Source: Adineta steineri
Lineage: Eukaryota > Rotifera > Eurotatoria > Adinetida > Adinetidae
DNA: 64,000 nucleotides
NCBI GenBank assembly: GCA_905250115.1
Contig: CAJNOI010000059.1
Span: 310,001-374,000, forward strand
Direction of reading: 5' to 3'
Below the pieces are notes generated by a model, which had not been told where the DNA came from, did not search any database, and worked only from the letters and a program-made list of their open reading frames with translations. This document shows, piece after piece, positions 1 through 12,307 of the stretch. Within the stretch, counting starts at the first letter, position 1. Each line of letters begins with the position of its first letter. The translations under genes and the position numbers were made by a program.

Positions 1-3000
1 TTATCGTGAGAATCAATAACAAATGCACTATCCGGTGAAAGTAAGTCTATAAAAATAATTAAAATTCTATTTATATTTTTAAATATAAATAAAAAATACA
101 TACGTTTCTGTTTGCCAGCAGGTACTGGAATGTCTCCTTCTTCGTCAAATGACAAAATAGGTGCTTGCATGCGTTCATATTTAGTTCGTGCTGAACGCAC
201 TTGTGTAGTATCAGTAGATCGATTATTAACTTTTGACTAGAATTAATGAATAAAAAAACAAAGAAAAATAATTAAAAATCGAAATTAATCACATGAATAT
301 CATTATTCAAAGTTTTCTGATAGTCAATTGAATATATATAGGGCGTTTCATTTGTAAGATCAGGTGAAGAACCATAACCAAAATTAATGTGAGTAGAAAA
401 ATGAGAATGAGGAGGAGGAGGATTTGATAATGATGAATTTGTATTTGATTGTTTATATTTTTTAAATGGATTAAAAAAAGAAAGCATAACCTCCGGTTTT
501 GATTATTTATGTCTTCTTGTTCTTTTTTATTTTTATTTTATGTGATTGTGAAAGACAAAAGAAGAGAAAATAGATTCTTCTTTTTTTTCTTCTTTCTCGT
601 CACTATTCCGTAAAAATGAACATGAAAGGTCTCTTCTTTATTTTCACTTCTCGTGTTCTCGTTTATGTGGGTTCCAAATCATTAACACCATTATAATTTT
701 ACAAAAAAAGTAAACTCTAATAATACTACTTTCTGTTTTATTTTTTTATACAGGAAAAGAAGGTCATGCAGATGCATATTATATATAGTTCAGTCAAAAA
801 TAATAATATACAAAACTAATTTATCATAATTTTTCTTGATAAACAATATTCAAGTGCTTTTTTTTCTTTGTCATTGCTATTTCTCATAATTCTTTTTTCT
901 TGATTGTTATTTCATATCGTCATTATTTTTGTTTATTATTCTTATGTACATAAGTATGTACGCCTCCATTCGATAACTGCACATTCTATCTGTCACCAAT
1001 TTTCAGTTTTATCAACGACGTCTATCATTTACGAGACACAACTGTCGATATCATTAGATTAACTATGATATACTTTTTTGAAATAATATATGCGAAATAT
1101 CTTACTTATAAAACGTTTTCTTTTAATAATTAAGCCCTATGCGTAAATATAATTGAGACTGTTGAAAACAGTTTGTCAATTCTGTCATTTAAAATGATCG
1201 ATGAGTACAACTGTAGAAAAGATAATATTCAGTATACTTAATTCTATCTGTTATCGAATAAGCAAAGTATTTATCTTTTTAGTGTTTTATAATCAAAATA
1301 TATATATAAATATAGAGATAGTAAAGAAAAAAAATGTTTTTTCTACCTTGGAACCCCTATGAATTTCATTGTTATCATCTTCAGGAATATCACTATCAAT
1401 ATTTTGAACATCTTCAGATGGTCGTCTGCTTGCTTTACGATGTTGTGCATGTAGGAGATGATGGGATGTACTATGAATACTGACTGCACTTGGACGACGA
1501 AGTCCTGAACTCGAATGTCGCTTTACATGTAGTCTTGTAGCAATCATAGCAATAGACGACGGTAATCATACTTCTATTCCTTTTCCACGATTATATATAG
1601 GCTGAGTCTCTACCTCACCCGTTATTGTTTTCGATACGAAGAGGGACGTTATAGAACTACACCCAATGATTATGCTGATGAGACGAGAACCAAACCACAG
1701 CAAAAACGAAGAAAGCAAAAAGAGAAAGAGAAATATAGAAAAAGAAGAAGAAGACGAATGAGAAAGATATATCTAGAGACAATAACGTTAAGTTGTTCTA
1801 TAAAATGACGACAGTCAGATAAGATGATAATACATCGAATTTGGATACAAATATATACCTAATTGGCTTTTATAATTCTTTTAATTTCAAAACAACAATA
1901 TTGAAAAATTTCTGATAATTATGTGTCTACAAGAAAAATCTTGTATGATAATGATAGCACTAAAAAATAGTAATGATATTACTATTAATATTCTTATAAC
2001 TATTAGACTCTTTAATATAAACATCTTTGTCTTATTTCCTTGCTTTGATTGTCATTTTAGTTGCTGTCGAAAGTGACATCAAGAAAAAAGTTATATATAT
2101 CTTGATTGACACATCGAGATACACGTGAATTCGCTGAGTTTTTCTTGATAAACATCTTTTAATAGTAGTTCTTAGAAAGGTCAATAAGAAAGATCAAACA
2201 ATCTAGACAATTAGATATATCTCGTTTGTTTCATATTACTGAATATCTTTCTTTTTATTAGTTGTCATTAAAGCATAAAAAAAAATTTCATATACATAAG
2301 TAATCAGTATTCTATTGAGCCGAAGGCTATTAATTGTATTTGATCTAGTGCAAGAAAAGAAAAAGATTGCGATAAGCATCGACGCGTATAGATCAGCTGT
2401 ATAGAATAGCTTGTATGCATGCTAACAGATATAGATGAAAAAAGAAGAAGAAACATATTCTAGAAGTAATCCCGTCACGGAGAGGGCAATGAGATAAGTG
2501 TGTTTTCCGCCTGATGGAGCGAGCACCAAAGCGACAACGATGTGCATTAGAAAAGTCGGTATTAAGACATATAAGCAACAAACAACCGAGGGCAATAATT
2601 TGTCATCATTGAATAGTAAAGCAATATAAATCACTATTACGCACACAATTTCAATAAAACTATTAGTCAATATTTATGCAAAACTAATTTTCTTTTTTCT
2701 TCTAATGGATTAAAATCGAAATACTATCAATTGTTAATTATTAAACAATCACATTTTCCGATGATGTATGTCGTCAAAGAAAAACTAATTTTATTCTCTT
2801 TGAAACGACAAGTAATAGGAAATAAACTGGACTTATTTTGTCAAGTATAATAATAATAGTTTAGATTGACGTGGACTCATTTCCGTTATTCCTTCATCGT
2901 ACCTTCAATGTCAAATAGATCTCACGAAATGCAAACAATCAAGAACAGATTTATCATACTCACAAAAAAAAAGAAAAGAAAAGAAATAAGAAAGTCATTG

Positions 3001-6000
3001 AGACAATGTGCACGGACTTCATTATTAATCTTTCTATATTTTTTCTTCAGCTTCTTCTTCTTCCCCTCCCTAAAGCAGTATTTGACATGATTGATAATGT
3101 CCGGTAATAAAATAAATTATCTTCAACATTCACCTCATTTATATAAAGTTCTATATTAAATCAATTAATTGATTCTTATAAATATGAATACGCTTACTGT
3201 TTTCTGATGTTGTCGTTTCGCATGATGATGACCGAGTAACATGTTTTCTATTTTAATTTATTGATTCTCATTATATTCAAAACTCTAACGAATTGATTTG
3301 GTACTCGATACACTCGATATATATGTTGTCTTGCTGTTGTTATTATTATTAGAATTAAACAAGTGACATTTTTTCTCGGTTTTCAATAATCATCATTCCA
3401 TCACTCGGCAAACGTCTGTTGTCTTCCTTTCTTCTTCTTTTTCTTCTTCTTCTTCTTCTTTCTTCTTTTTTTCTTTGTTGCCCACAATCTACTTAAAAAT
3501 GCCTTTTCATCCGTTCGTTCAATCGATGAATTGTTGCCGTTGTTGAATAGACATTTGAACTATCTATATTCGTAATGTTTTAAGTTGTTTGAGGTCTTAA
3601 TAAGTAAGTGCTTCGGAAAAAGAAATACAAGACAAATACTTAATATAATTTGCAATAACTGATGAAAAAGTACGATTAGTGTATTTGATATAGGAAAGAA
3701 TTGTATATTTATATATATGTATATATGTATCAAGAGAGATATTGATATTTATGAACTATGTAATATAGTAAATGTGTGAATACTAATTGGACGTATGTGT
3801 TTTGTTGCTCTTCGAAATTATACAACAACACGACACGCAAATTCTTAGTTAGCAACTTATTTCTAGTAAATAAATGAATAAGAACATAAGGAATGGAATG
3901 CCATTGTAGTGGGAATAATATGATCTACGTTGGAATTGAATAGGCGGATTGAGGAAATAAATATGTTCGTTATTCAATAATTCAGTTGGCTTGTTGACAA
4001 GGGCGACTACAATTGATCATCTTACCAATAAAAATAACGAATAATCATAATAATAATAGTGGAAACATGATATTTTCTTCTTTTTTTTGTTGTACTTCAG
4101 TTCAATATAAAATAATATTATGGGAATAATAAGGATAAAGAATAATAGTTATGTTCAACAGAAAAGAATCTTAATGATTTGTAAGCTTCAAAAGTGCTGT
4201 TCATTTTAATTCATACATATCCGGTTAGATTTGTCTATTGTTTCTATCACGTACGTATGCGTGTATTGATGTAACAACTAAATTTATAATGATAAAAGTT
4301 TGACTAAAAACTGGAAATCTGTATAGATAAATGATACATCTATAAAAAAATGCTGTCTTACTTATTATTTTCTTCTTTAGATATGATGAGTTCTTTAAAA
4401 AAAAAGAAAAACAGAAAAAGTCTTCCGTTCTATGACTATTTCCAATTCAATGATGACGTTATCAATGACAGACATGTAAATACAAACATACATCGAAATC
4501 ACAATTAAATTTTCTAAGTCTCAGAAGACATTCTTACAAGTTTAATTAGATTACATCGAATTATTTATAAAAACAAATATATTTGCAACTATTTACTAAT
4601 AACAACAACAACAACAGCGACAAGGCTGTCTATTTATATTATTAATCAATATACGATTTTTAATTCTTCATAGTTGCCAACACGATATTTTCTTTAAGGT
4701 ATTCTATTAGAACTTCTATGTCATCAAAAGCGACAAATGAAAAATAACATATATGCTCTGTAGCCTATCTTATGCTATGAATCAAATTCATTAAAAAGTT
4801 TCTTATTCTAATATCTTACTTTTATGCGTCGAGAAAAAGTTCGAGGTACTACTAATCGTTGCATAGTTATTTATATACAACAAATAAAGAATTTCATCTT
4901 ACTTATATCATCAATATAATTTTTATGCTTATCTTTTCTTCTAACCATACATTTTCTCTACAATATAAAGTTTAGAATAACAAATACCTTTTTATCATGA
5001 TTAGATTGTATAAGACGAGTAGTGACTAATGCCATATTGTTACTGTCTTAATATCATAAAGATCAAACATTAAATATCTTCGAAGATTTTTCTCATGATG
5101 TTAAATAACTCGCTCTTTCTTTTTTTTTCTAAAACTTATTGACAGAAACAATTTTTTATACTAATTATTGGCCGTTCTTTCTTTTTTTTTGTCACCCGGT
5201 AAAATAATAAATATTTACATAAAAAATGAAAAAATACGATTTAATGATTATAAACTTGCTTTTAAATGATAAATAAACTCATTTATTATTACCTGTCGTT
5301 TATCATGATCAGAATGTAATTCATGTCGTCTTACATGAAATAAACGTTCAATAGATTGTTTACCATGATATAAACGTAAACGATGACATCGTCGTGTATG
5401 AGATGTTTTATTTTCTTCATCTGTTATATGATCTGATGATGTTGGATTTTCATTTCTTTGTTCACGTCGCCAACGGAAAATATGAAACATCTTGTTTAAT
5501 ATCTATTTTCTCTTTCTATTGAGATATTGTATGTTTATAATAAATATATTGTTGATTGTCGCTTGAACAAATAATAATAAATGATACGCAAAGAGAAACA
5601 AAGTTAAGCAATTTAATGGTATATACACATCAATCAATTGTAAGTATTATAACCATTTCCGTTCTACAAAACGTTTTGCACTGAGAATAACCGGTAATAT
5701 AGACGATATAAGATGAAAAAGAATATAAAGAGCAACTTTAGAAAATCAAAGCCATAGGACGAATATGCTCTTTTATATGTAATATATTCATTCATGGGCA
5801 AGCCGACGGCCTTTTTTTATATTCAGATGATATACATACGTGCCCACTGCTGTGGAGATTATATGTAGAATTCTGTCAATTATAAAAATCTATCATCGAC
5901 AGCAAAGACGCGAACAGACGTTGAGTGTCGTTATCACACCCTCAAAAAAGAGATGACAGGACAGGAGCATCAGAGTCATTAGAAACATGTGCCAAAATGT

Positions 6001-7568
6001 TTCATATATTTAGTAGTATGATATCATGCTTTATGAAGTATAAGAGTTAATTGTCATAAACATAATGATTTATGTAATTGTATACAAAAAAGAAAACATT
6101 TGGATGTTGTAAAATATTTCTTTTTTCTTTTCTTTAGTAATAATTCAGTTTTATCAAAGAAGAAGAAAAAATTCGATTATGAACTTATCGTCAATAAATA
6201 ATTACTAACGAACTGTTGATATAACTAGGCGTTCCGAAAGTGATATCAACGTATCTTATATGATAAACTCTTTCTTTATTTATAACAAGAGATATTTATA
6301 TGTATGTGTACTATAATTTTGTAAGTCGATGATTTAAAAGATTAACGCAAGATCTTATTGCAATGAAAAACGAAAAAGAATATATCTACCTAACTGAAGC
6401 AAAGTTTAGCTAGTCATTTATCAAAAATTCTTGAATACAATTTCACTTTCTTCCTTTGATCCTATTTAACAACAATCTATTTTTCTATTACATTCCTATT
6501 TAAAAGAACAGGAAATTAACAATAGCAACATCTTCCATCAATCATCGCCTATTAAATATGTATTAACTGAAAACAATAATTATCTATCGATACGACTAAA
6601 ATCAGATATATATTGTACCTGTAATATTTGAGGTGAATTTTCATTCGCATCATTATTGTCTGTACTTGTTGATTGATCTGTTAGAAATCCGATGAAATTA
6701 TAACGTCGAATAAAAGGTAACAATCTATTAGGTCCTGCATTTTGATGAGTAGGTTCTTGAGTTGTTTGGCGATTTCGCCACGATAATATTCTCCACGGAT
6801 ATACATACATTGAAGCAAAAAAAAACACCGAATAAGACCGAGTAATACTTGATTACAAATGGTCTTTTCTTGAAGGTGACAACAACAACAACAATAATAA
6901 TAAAGTACAGTGATTTTCATCTAATAATCTTTATATTTTCTTTTTTGTTTCTTATTCAGCCTTTTCTACACCCCCAAAGTCATTCATAACTTGTTTATTT
7001 TTCTTTTTCTTTCCATTCACTTAAGCAATTGATCATTCATACATACACCAGATACAAACAAGGCTCTTCTGCTTGTTTTCTTCTACATTTAATAATAGAA
7101 AAAATCTGATATAATCTAAATACCAGATAAAACATACAAATACATACATACCCTACAACAACAAAGTCAATGAGATCACTATTGACAAACAAGTTGTTAT
7201 TAACATAATATTTATCTTTTCAAATCTGTATATAATTGTTACTAAGGTAAACTAAATATCATATGTCAATTCCACTGGGAATTGTCCTTATAAGATCTTT
7301 ATATGAATAAGGATTAAATTTTACAAATAGATCAAAAATATTTATCTAGATTTTCATTAAGTACTACTCTGGTAGAATAGGATTATATGGTACTTACTGC
7401 ACCAATAAATGGTAATAATTGCCAGATTGAACTATTAAATCGTTGTTCTTGTCTAGGTGAATTGTGACTATGTGGTGTACTAACTAATGCAGTATCAGCT
7501 TGATCAGATAATGGTGGAGATCCATATTGACCATGCTGTCGTTGTTTTTTCATACGAACAAGATGCAT
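1..7568 (-). CDS. 5' end of an unrecognised gene with six alternative first exons (partial, runs off left edge)
   Basis: This is the 5' part of a minus-strand gene whose body lies beyond base 1. A shared exon at 104-236 begins after an AG acceptor (TTAATTCTAG) and reads SKVNNRSTDTTQ, then RTKYERMQAPILSFDEEGD and IPVPAGKQ. It ends in phase 1 before GTATGT. The following exon (46 down to 1, cut by the window) continues in frame as LLSPDSAFVIDSHD. Upstream are six separate ATG-starting open segments at 293-487, 1347-1547, 4988-5035, 5293-5490, 6619-6828 and 7398-7568. Each stops in phase 0 at a GT donor, so any of them can splice to the shared exon. This implies several promoters giving different N-termini. 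I do not recognise the family. Genes such as PDE4 or SLC4 transporters use this layout, but I see no sequence match to them. Confidence is good for the exon structure and absent for function. Confidence 0.6.
104..236 (-). CDS. Shared second exon of the multi-promoter gene
   Basis: This 133-nt exon has an acceptor TTCTAG at its upstream side and donor C|GTATGT at its downstream side. It is read from phase 0 and leaves one base for the next codon. The encoded stretch is polar and acidic in the middle (SFDEEGD), without a recognised domain. The intron to the next exon (47-103) is 57 bp, the usual size here. It is the first common splice target downstream of all six candidate leader exons. Confidence 0.6.
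293..487 (-). CDS. Alternative first exon 1 (proximal)
   Basis: This ATG-starting exon has 65 codons. It begins MLSFFNPFKKYKQSN, has a proline run (NPPPPHSH) and ends NNDIH before a GTGATT donor in phase 0. The intron to the shared exon would be 56 bp (237-292). The donor is weaker than those of the other leader exons. If it is not used, the frame stops eight codons later. Confidence 0.45.
1347..1547 (-). CDS. Alternative first exon 2
   Basis: This exon has 67 codons from ATG and begins MIATRLHVKRHSSSG. It is basic and serine-rich, with RKASRRPS, which looks like overlapping basophilic (PKA-type) phosphorylation sites. It becomes acidic (DSDIPEDDNNE) before the donor AAG|GTAGAA in phase 0. 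Splicing to the shared exon would remove about 1.1 kb. Confidence 0.5.
2422..2670 (-). CDS. Possible small hydrophobic protein (82 aa), uncertain
   Basis: This open frame from ATG encodes two to three strongly hydrophobic segments (IEIVCVIVIYIALLF; LYVLIPTFLMHIVVALVLA; LIALSVTGLLLEYV) separated by short polar loops. Base composition across its middle is less AT-rich than the flanks. It lies inside the long introns of the multi-promoter gene on the same strand. No homolog is recognised and no splice partner was found. It may be a chance frame. Confidence 0.2.
   Translation of the reverse strand: MTNSFIEIVCVIVIYIALLFNDDKLLPSVVCCLYVLIPTFLMHIVVALVLAPSGGKHTYLIALSVTGLLLEYVSSSFFIYIC
3424..3474. repeat. 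CTT/TTC microsatellite
   Basis: An imperfect run of CTT/TTC units forms a pure pyrimidine tract on the plus strand. It lies within the intronic region of the multi-promoter gene. Confidence 0.8.
4988..5035 (-). CDS. Alternative first exon 3 (16 codons)
   Basis: This very short candidate leader exon reads MALVTTRLIQSNHDKK, followed by donor AAG|GTATTTG in phase 0. It is too short to be found by ORF length. It is proposed because its phase and orientation match the other leader exons. Its end (SNHDKK) resembles the end of leader exon 4 (SDHDKRQ). Confidence 0.35.
5293..5490 (-). CDS. Alternative first exon 4
   Basis: This exon has 66 codons starting MFHIFRWRREQRNEN. It is strongly basic and His/Arg-rich (RRCHRLRLYHGK, RLFHVRRHELH), with a good donor CAG|GTAATA in phase 0. 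A spliced product would carry this basic N-terminus in place of those of the other leaders. No signal peptide or domain is seen. Confidence 0.5.
6619..6828 (-). CDS. Alternative first exon 5
   Basis: This exon has 70 codons starting MFFFASMYVYPWRILSW, a hydrophobic start. It contains LLPFIRRYNFIGFL and ends ENSPQILQ before donor CAG|GTACAA in phase 0. The LLPFI motif is shared with leader exon 6, which suggests the two leaders are related or carry the same short functional motif. Confidence 0.5.
7398..7568 (-). CDS. Alternative first exon 6 (most distal seen)
   Basis: This exon has 57 codons starting MHLVRMKKQRQHGQYG. It contains SPPLSDQAD and ends QLLPFIGAV plus S before a strong donor GCA|GTAAGT in phase 0. 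It is the farthest leader exon found, about 7.2 kb from the shared exon. Further leaders upstream cannot be excluded. Confidence 0.5.
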
Positions 7569-7756
7569 GATTTATATATTTCGTCACAAAAATCACTTTT
7601 CAGATTCAGCTATCAATAGCTATATATATATATTGCCATAAATGAAAGCGAGACATCCAAAAAAAAAATAAAAAAGAAAGAGAATTGGAAAAGTGGTTAG
7701 ACAAACACACCACAAAGCCATCAATAATCTATTTGGTTTTATTTATTGAATTTCCT

Positions 7757-7790
7757 GTGTCTGCGTGTGTGTGTGTGTGTATATATGTAT
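7757..7790. repeat. GT/AT microsatellite
   Basis: An uninterrupted GT dinucleotide run of about eight units is followed by ATATATGTATG, just upstream of the most distal leader exon. Confidence 0.8.
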
Positions 7791-10700
7791 GCGGGGTTTG
7801 CTCTTATGACGTCGTCTTATATTATTTAAGATGAATAAAGAATCACCCACAAATCTTCACTAATTATATATCAAGTAAGATATATCATGATCAAACGATC
7901 GAATTTTTTTCTAACGGATATATAAATAAAAATAAATTCGTTTTCTCTCTTCGTCTTCTTCTAAACAATAGTAAAATCATCTGACATAAGTCCGTATATG
8001 AATAGGCATTTTTGCTTTTATCTAATATGTCTATAAAATGTAAATTAAGAAGAGTATTATTAATAATAAGGAAAGAGAATGCACGCAAACTAATGACGAT
8101 TATATTCCTTCCGCATCAACATCAGTTAAAAACATGTTTTCTTCTTGTTTAGTCCAATATAAAACATGTTCCTCCTATCTATCTATCTATAAAGAACGAT
8201 TATCGTAAATTAGTATATAGCTTTATTCTAAAAATTACTGGTGAGATCTCTAAGTGACATTAGAGTCAATACGAACATATCATGATTAAATGATAGATTA
8301 TTTTTTTCTTCTTCTTCTTCTTTTGTAGAATTTGCTATGATACAACATGTTATTGTGAAAAGCGTTAAACACGCATCTTTTCGTGCATCTTAACATTATA
8401 TGTTTGTCTATATATAGTTCAAGCAGAAACATATTAGATTAACATACATTTTATGTTAATTTATTTTGCTTTACTAGTTTTGGATTATATCGACCTTGAC
8501 GATAAAAATAAATGACTTTCGTAACAAAATTATCTATTTCTTTTAATTATATTTCTAGAGATATTTTACATTGGTTACGATTTATATTCTTATGATTAAT
8601 TGTTTTTCATAATATTTATTCGAGAAGAACGTAATAGAGAAAATGTTTAATGTTGTAACTAATTTTTTGCATATAAATGTTTGTTCAATATGTTTTATTT
8701 ATTATCAAAACTATATTGTTTTCGAAGGCTTTATTATTCGATATAGATGTCTGTATGACGATTAGTGAGTACATTCGTGAATTAAAATTAATAATTATGA
8801 ATGAATATGTATGACCATGCAATGATTTTAAGTACATTAGAATATGAAATTTTATTGTTGTTTTTTTTATAGATGGAGATAAAATGTGTTTATGAGATAC
8901 CGAATATAACAATTCCTTCCATGCATTAATTACAAAATATTTACTTAAGTTATGTTCTATGAAGCATTGTTTTTGTGTGGAATAATTTAAAGAATCTTGT
9001 AAAAATATTTTCTAGATAAGTTGGTATCGAACTTAAAAAATATCTTTACATTGTTGGAATGTTAACATTCTTTGTAAATTATATAAATAGTTTTGAATAT
9101 CCTCGTCTCCTGAATTAAGAAAAACTCTTATATATTTTACCCTTATTCACATAGTTATTCTTGCTTTCTACACAAAAACAATGGAATGATTTACTACACT
9201 TCCCTAAGAAGAGTGTATCATTGTCTCCATTAGTCGGGTGTCTTTTTCGCTTTTATCTCATGAGATTTCTTTGTATGACAGATGTCGGAAGTATTGGGAT
9301 AGGTATTTAGTAGTACTTTCCAATTCAATAGATCAACAATGATTGCTTAAGTAATTAAATCTTAATCAAGCTAGAAAGGCATGACTGCAGAAAGATTTTT
9401 CAATATGAGATTTACATTAGTACGCAGATATACATTTCTTCGTAATTAACTACGACATTTGTGATGTTTTTACATTAGAAAAGTTTTTCGATACATTTTA
9501 AACATTAACTTAATTCATTGTTATTAGTTTCTTCATGTCTATTCCCTTATCACGTATTTATTTGCTTTTTTCTGTCTTCCTTTCTCTCACTATGTGTAGA
9601 CTGTTAAGGCCTATGGGCCATCTGTTTTAGCAAAATAAATAAATATAAAAGAGAATTATCTAAGAATATCTCACAGGGATGTCTAAAATATTTGGAAAAT
9701 TTATTCTTAAAGATTATGAAGTATTAAAACTATTTGATTCACACTCGTTTTTTTGTGTAAAAATAAGAATAATTCTAATTATGTCGATTTATTCGAATGT
9801 ACCGAACTCACATTTCTTCAGTTTCTGCTTCAATATCTCAATCTACTCAAATTAAATAAAGCTAATATTGTCAAAAACATCCATAAATCATAACACGCTA
9901 AAATTTCCCAAAAGTTTCATCAAATTTTGTTTTTCTTGCACAATTTTTAAATATTGATGTTTGCATCAACATTTATTTTTCCCAAAAGTAATTATAATTC
10001 ACTTGGGATGAATATGTCGACAAAATATGTGAAGAAACATTCGACATCATTCTTCGAATAATACAGTAATTTAATTATAAGAATATGAATTATGTACCTA
10101 TCTGTACAAGGTGAACCATTCTATGGATTCTAATATGATTTCATATTGTTGATATAAGTATTTATTGATAATGTGCAAATAGACCTTTCACAACAACTAA
10201 TCAATGCGTTAATGTATCACAATGAAGTAGCAATAGAAGATATTTGACACTTCAACTCGTTTGATATCTGTCATATTGTGTGATGATTTGAAACGATATT
10301 TTCATATCCTTGTTTAATAGTATCATTTCACATATATAATCCAATATTTGTATTAATCGTTTTGAAATCAACGAAAGAAAAACCTCATGTATATATAAAT
10401 TACTAAACATATGGATAGATAATATACTCTACTCTACTCAAATCATCAGTGCCTATCTTTTTTCATATTACATAATCACATTTCTGACATTCTTCTATTT
10501 TGTGTATAGAAAGAAATCTAATGACACATCAAGATTACATATTGCCAATTTGTGGATATCATAGGAGCTTTGTCTATATATATATTTATTCGTTTAAACT
10601 CATGAAACGTCTGGCACTACTGACATAATCTTTGTAATTATTCTTTTTCTCTTCTATTATGTGTTACATACACACATATATATATTTATATTAAGAAAGA

Positions 10701-10848
10701 AACTTATAGTTATGTGTTCACAAACAGCAGACAAGACGCTACAGTTCCTTTTTCTTCCTCTTCTCTCTCTCTCTATTCTTTAACAGACCATTATATACCA
10801 ATGATATGACATCTTGATGTATGTTTGTTCAACAGTACGCATAAATCA
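7791..10848. other. Gene-free interval
   Basis: About 3 kb of AT-rich sequence between the divergent starts of the multi-promoter gene and the small TATA-box gene. Only short frames without coding character are present. No RNA gene, transposon or long repeat was recognised. Confidence 0.5.
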
Positions 10849-10858
10849 TATATAAAAA
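10849..10858 (+). promoter_or_regulatory. TATA box of the small gene at 10,910
   Basis: TATATAAAAA stands 52 bp before the ATG of the next gene. At the usual TATA-to-start spacing, transcription would begin near 10,880 and leave a 5'UTR of about 30 nt. It is the clearest core-promoter element in the window. Confidence 0.5.
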
Positions 10859-10909
10859 GGTCGTCATCGTTGTCTATATATTATTTATCTCATTATTCTT
10901 CACACCAAA

Positions 10910-11389
10910 ATGACGATGTACACATCACGATTGATTGTTATTCCTAACTATGGTAATCTTTTTCGATCCAATTCATCATCAAATTCATCCTATAGTTTTC
11001 AACATGAAAGATTTCGTTCAACACTTATTGTTTTACCGAATACAAATCGAAAACGATTTATACAAGGTATTGAAGTTCGTTGTGGAAGTTATATGAATGA
11101 TCCACGACATTTACATACTCATCATTTCAAATCATTATCACCCGTTGGTACAACAAGTGATTTAATGAGTGCAGATGAATCAATTTGTGAACTTTATCCA
11201 ATAATAAAAACTCCAGTTATTGGTGAATCATATTTTGATGTTCGACATCGTCTTCTAGCAAAATCAAATTTATTTAATCATACTATTAAAGATGATACAG
11301 ATGTTGATGATAATGATAGTTTTTGTTATTCATCATCTATGGAACAGTCTTATCATCATGGAAACTATCAGAAGAAACACTGGCACTGA
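10910..11389 (+). CDS. Unrecognised small intronless protein (159 aa)
   Basis: A single-exon frame opens at ATG after CACCAAA, close behind a TATA box, and closes with TGA. An AATAAA-type signal follows roughly 90 bp downstream. Features: two short similar segments near the N-terminus (RLIVIPNYGN and TLIVLPNTNR), a serine/asparagine run, a His-rich patch (HLHTHH), an acidic run (DDTDVDDND) and a basic/His tail (NYQKKHWH). No signal peptide, transmembrane segment or known domain was seen. The pairing of a TATA box with no intron is unlike the other genes here and suggests an inducible or stage-specific gene, but that is inference. Codon use looks like that of its neighbours. Confidence 0.6.
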   Translation: MTMYTSRLIVIPNYGNLFRSNSSSNSSYSFQHERFRSTLIVLPNTNRKRFIQGIEVRCGSYMNDPRHLHTHHFKSLSPVGTTSDLMSADESICELYPIIKTPVIGESYFDVRHRLLAKSNLFNHTIKDDTDVDDNDSFCYSSSMEQSYHHGNYQKKHWH

Positions 11390-11816
11390 TAAATATTTTC
11401 TTCTACTATATATGTAAATTGAGTACGGCTTTTGATAGTAATAGAATTTGGTATGTTTTATTTCTGTCAATTATTAAATAAAAATTCTGCGTGCAAATAA
11501 ATGAGCATTCATCAAATCATTTTTTGTGATTAAAAATTCGTTACACAACGGTATCTTTTATTAAATTTTCGATCCTCAAACTATCGGTTGATTTCTGAAC
11601 CATTATAGTATTATAAAATTACAAGAACATGAAGTTGTATTATACACAATAAAAGAACCCATAACACTGAAAGGGGTATTTAATAACATAATCGTCTTAA
11701 ACAAAGAAAATCATATATAAAATATTGCACATGTGTACATTAAGTCTTATTATAATAAAATATTATTCAAGATTCCGACTAATCCTTCTTGTTTGGCTAA
11801 TTATATAAGTTTCGGA

Positions 11817-12307
11817 AATGGTCTTTCCCATGTAAAAAATATTGACGTAAAAATCAACTGAAAAATGATTACAATCGGTTAGAATTTGATTAAAAATCGA
11901 TTTAAATCATACACCTTCAATCGATATTTGACATTTTTAATCGATTTTAATCGGATATAACCGAGAAAGACTCAACTTTTCTGGATTATTATGAAAAACT
12001 ATAATTAAAATCGATTAAGAATTCACAAAAAATTGATTATAATTGATTTTTGCCAATGACAAATGAAAAAATATAGCTCGGTTTTCATCGATTACAATCA
12101 ATTTTTTTGTAAATTATTAATCGATTTTAATTGTAGTTTGTCATAATAATCCAGAAAAGTTGAGTTTTTCTCTGTTATATCCGATTAGAACCGATTAAAA
12201 ATGTCAAAAATCGATTGAATGTGTATGATTTAAATCGATTTTTAATCAAGTTTTAACCGATTATAATCTAATTTTTCTTTAAATATTTTTACATGGGTTC
12301 TACCCAT
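11817..12307. mobile_element. Foldback palindrome (about 490 bp)
   Basis: The left arm (from about 11,817) and the right arm (ending about 12,307) are inverted copies that match almost base for base. They run from the outer CCCATGTAAAAA to a small central loop near 12,045-12,085. Shared landmarks in inverted order are AATCGGATATAAC, CAACTTTTCTGGATTATTATGA and GATTTAAATCATACAC. Copies of ATCGATT recur throughout. There is no coding frame. It is most likely a non-autonomous foldback or MITE insertion between two genes. No clear target-site duplication was identified. Confidence 0.8.
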
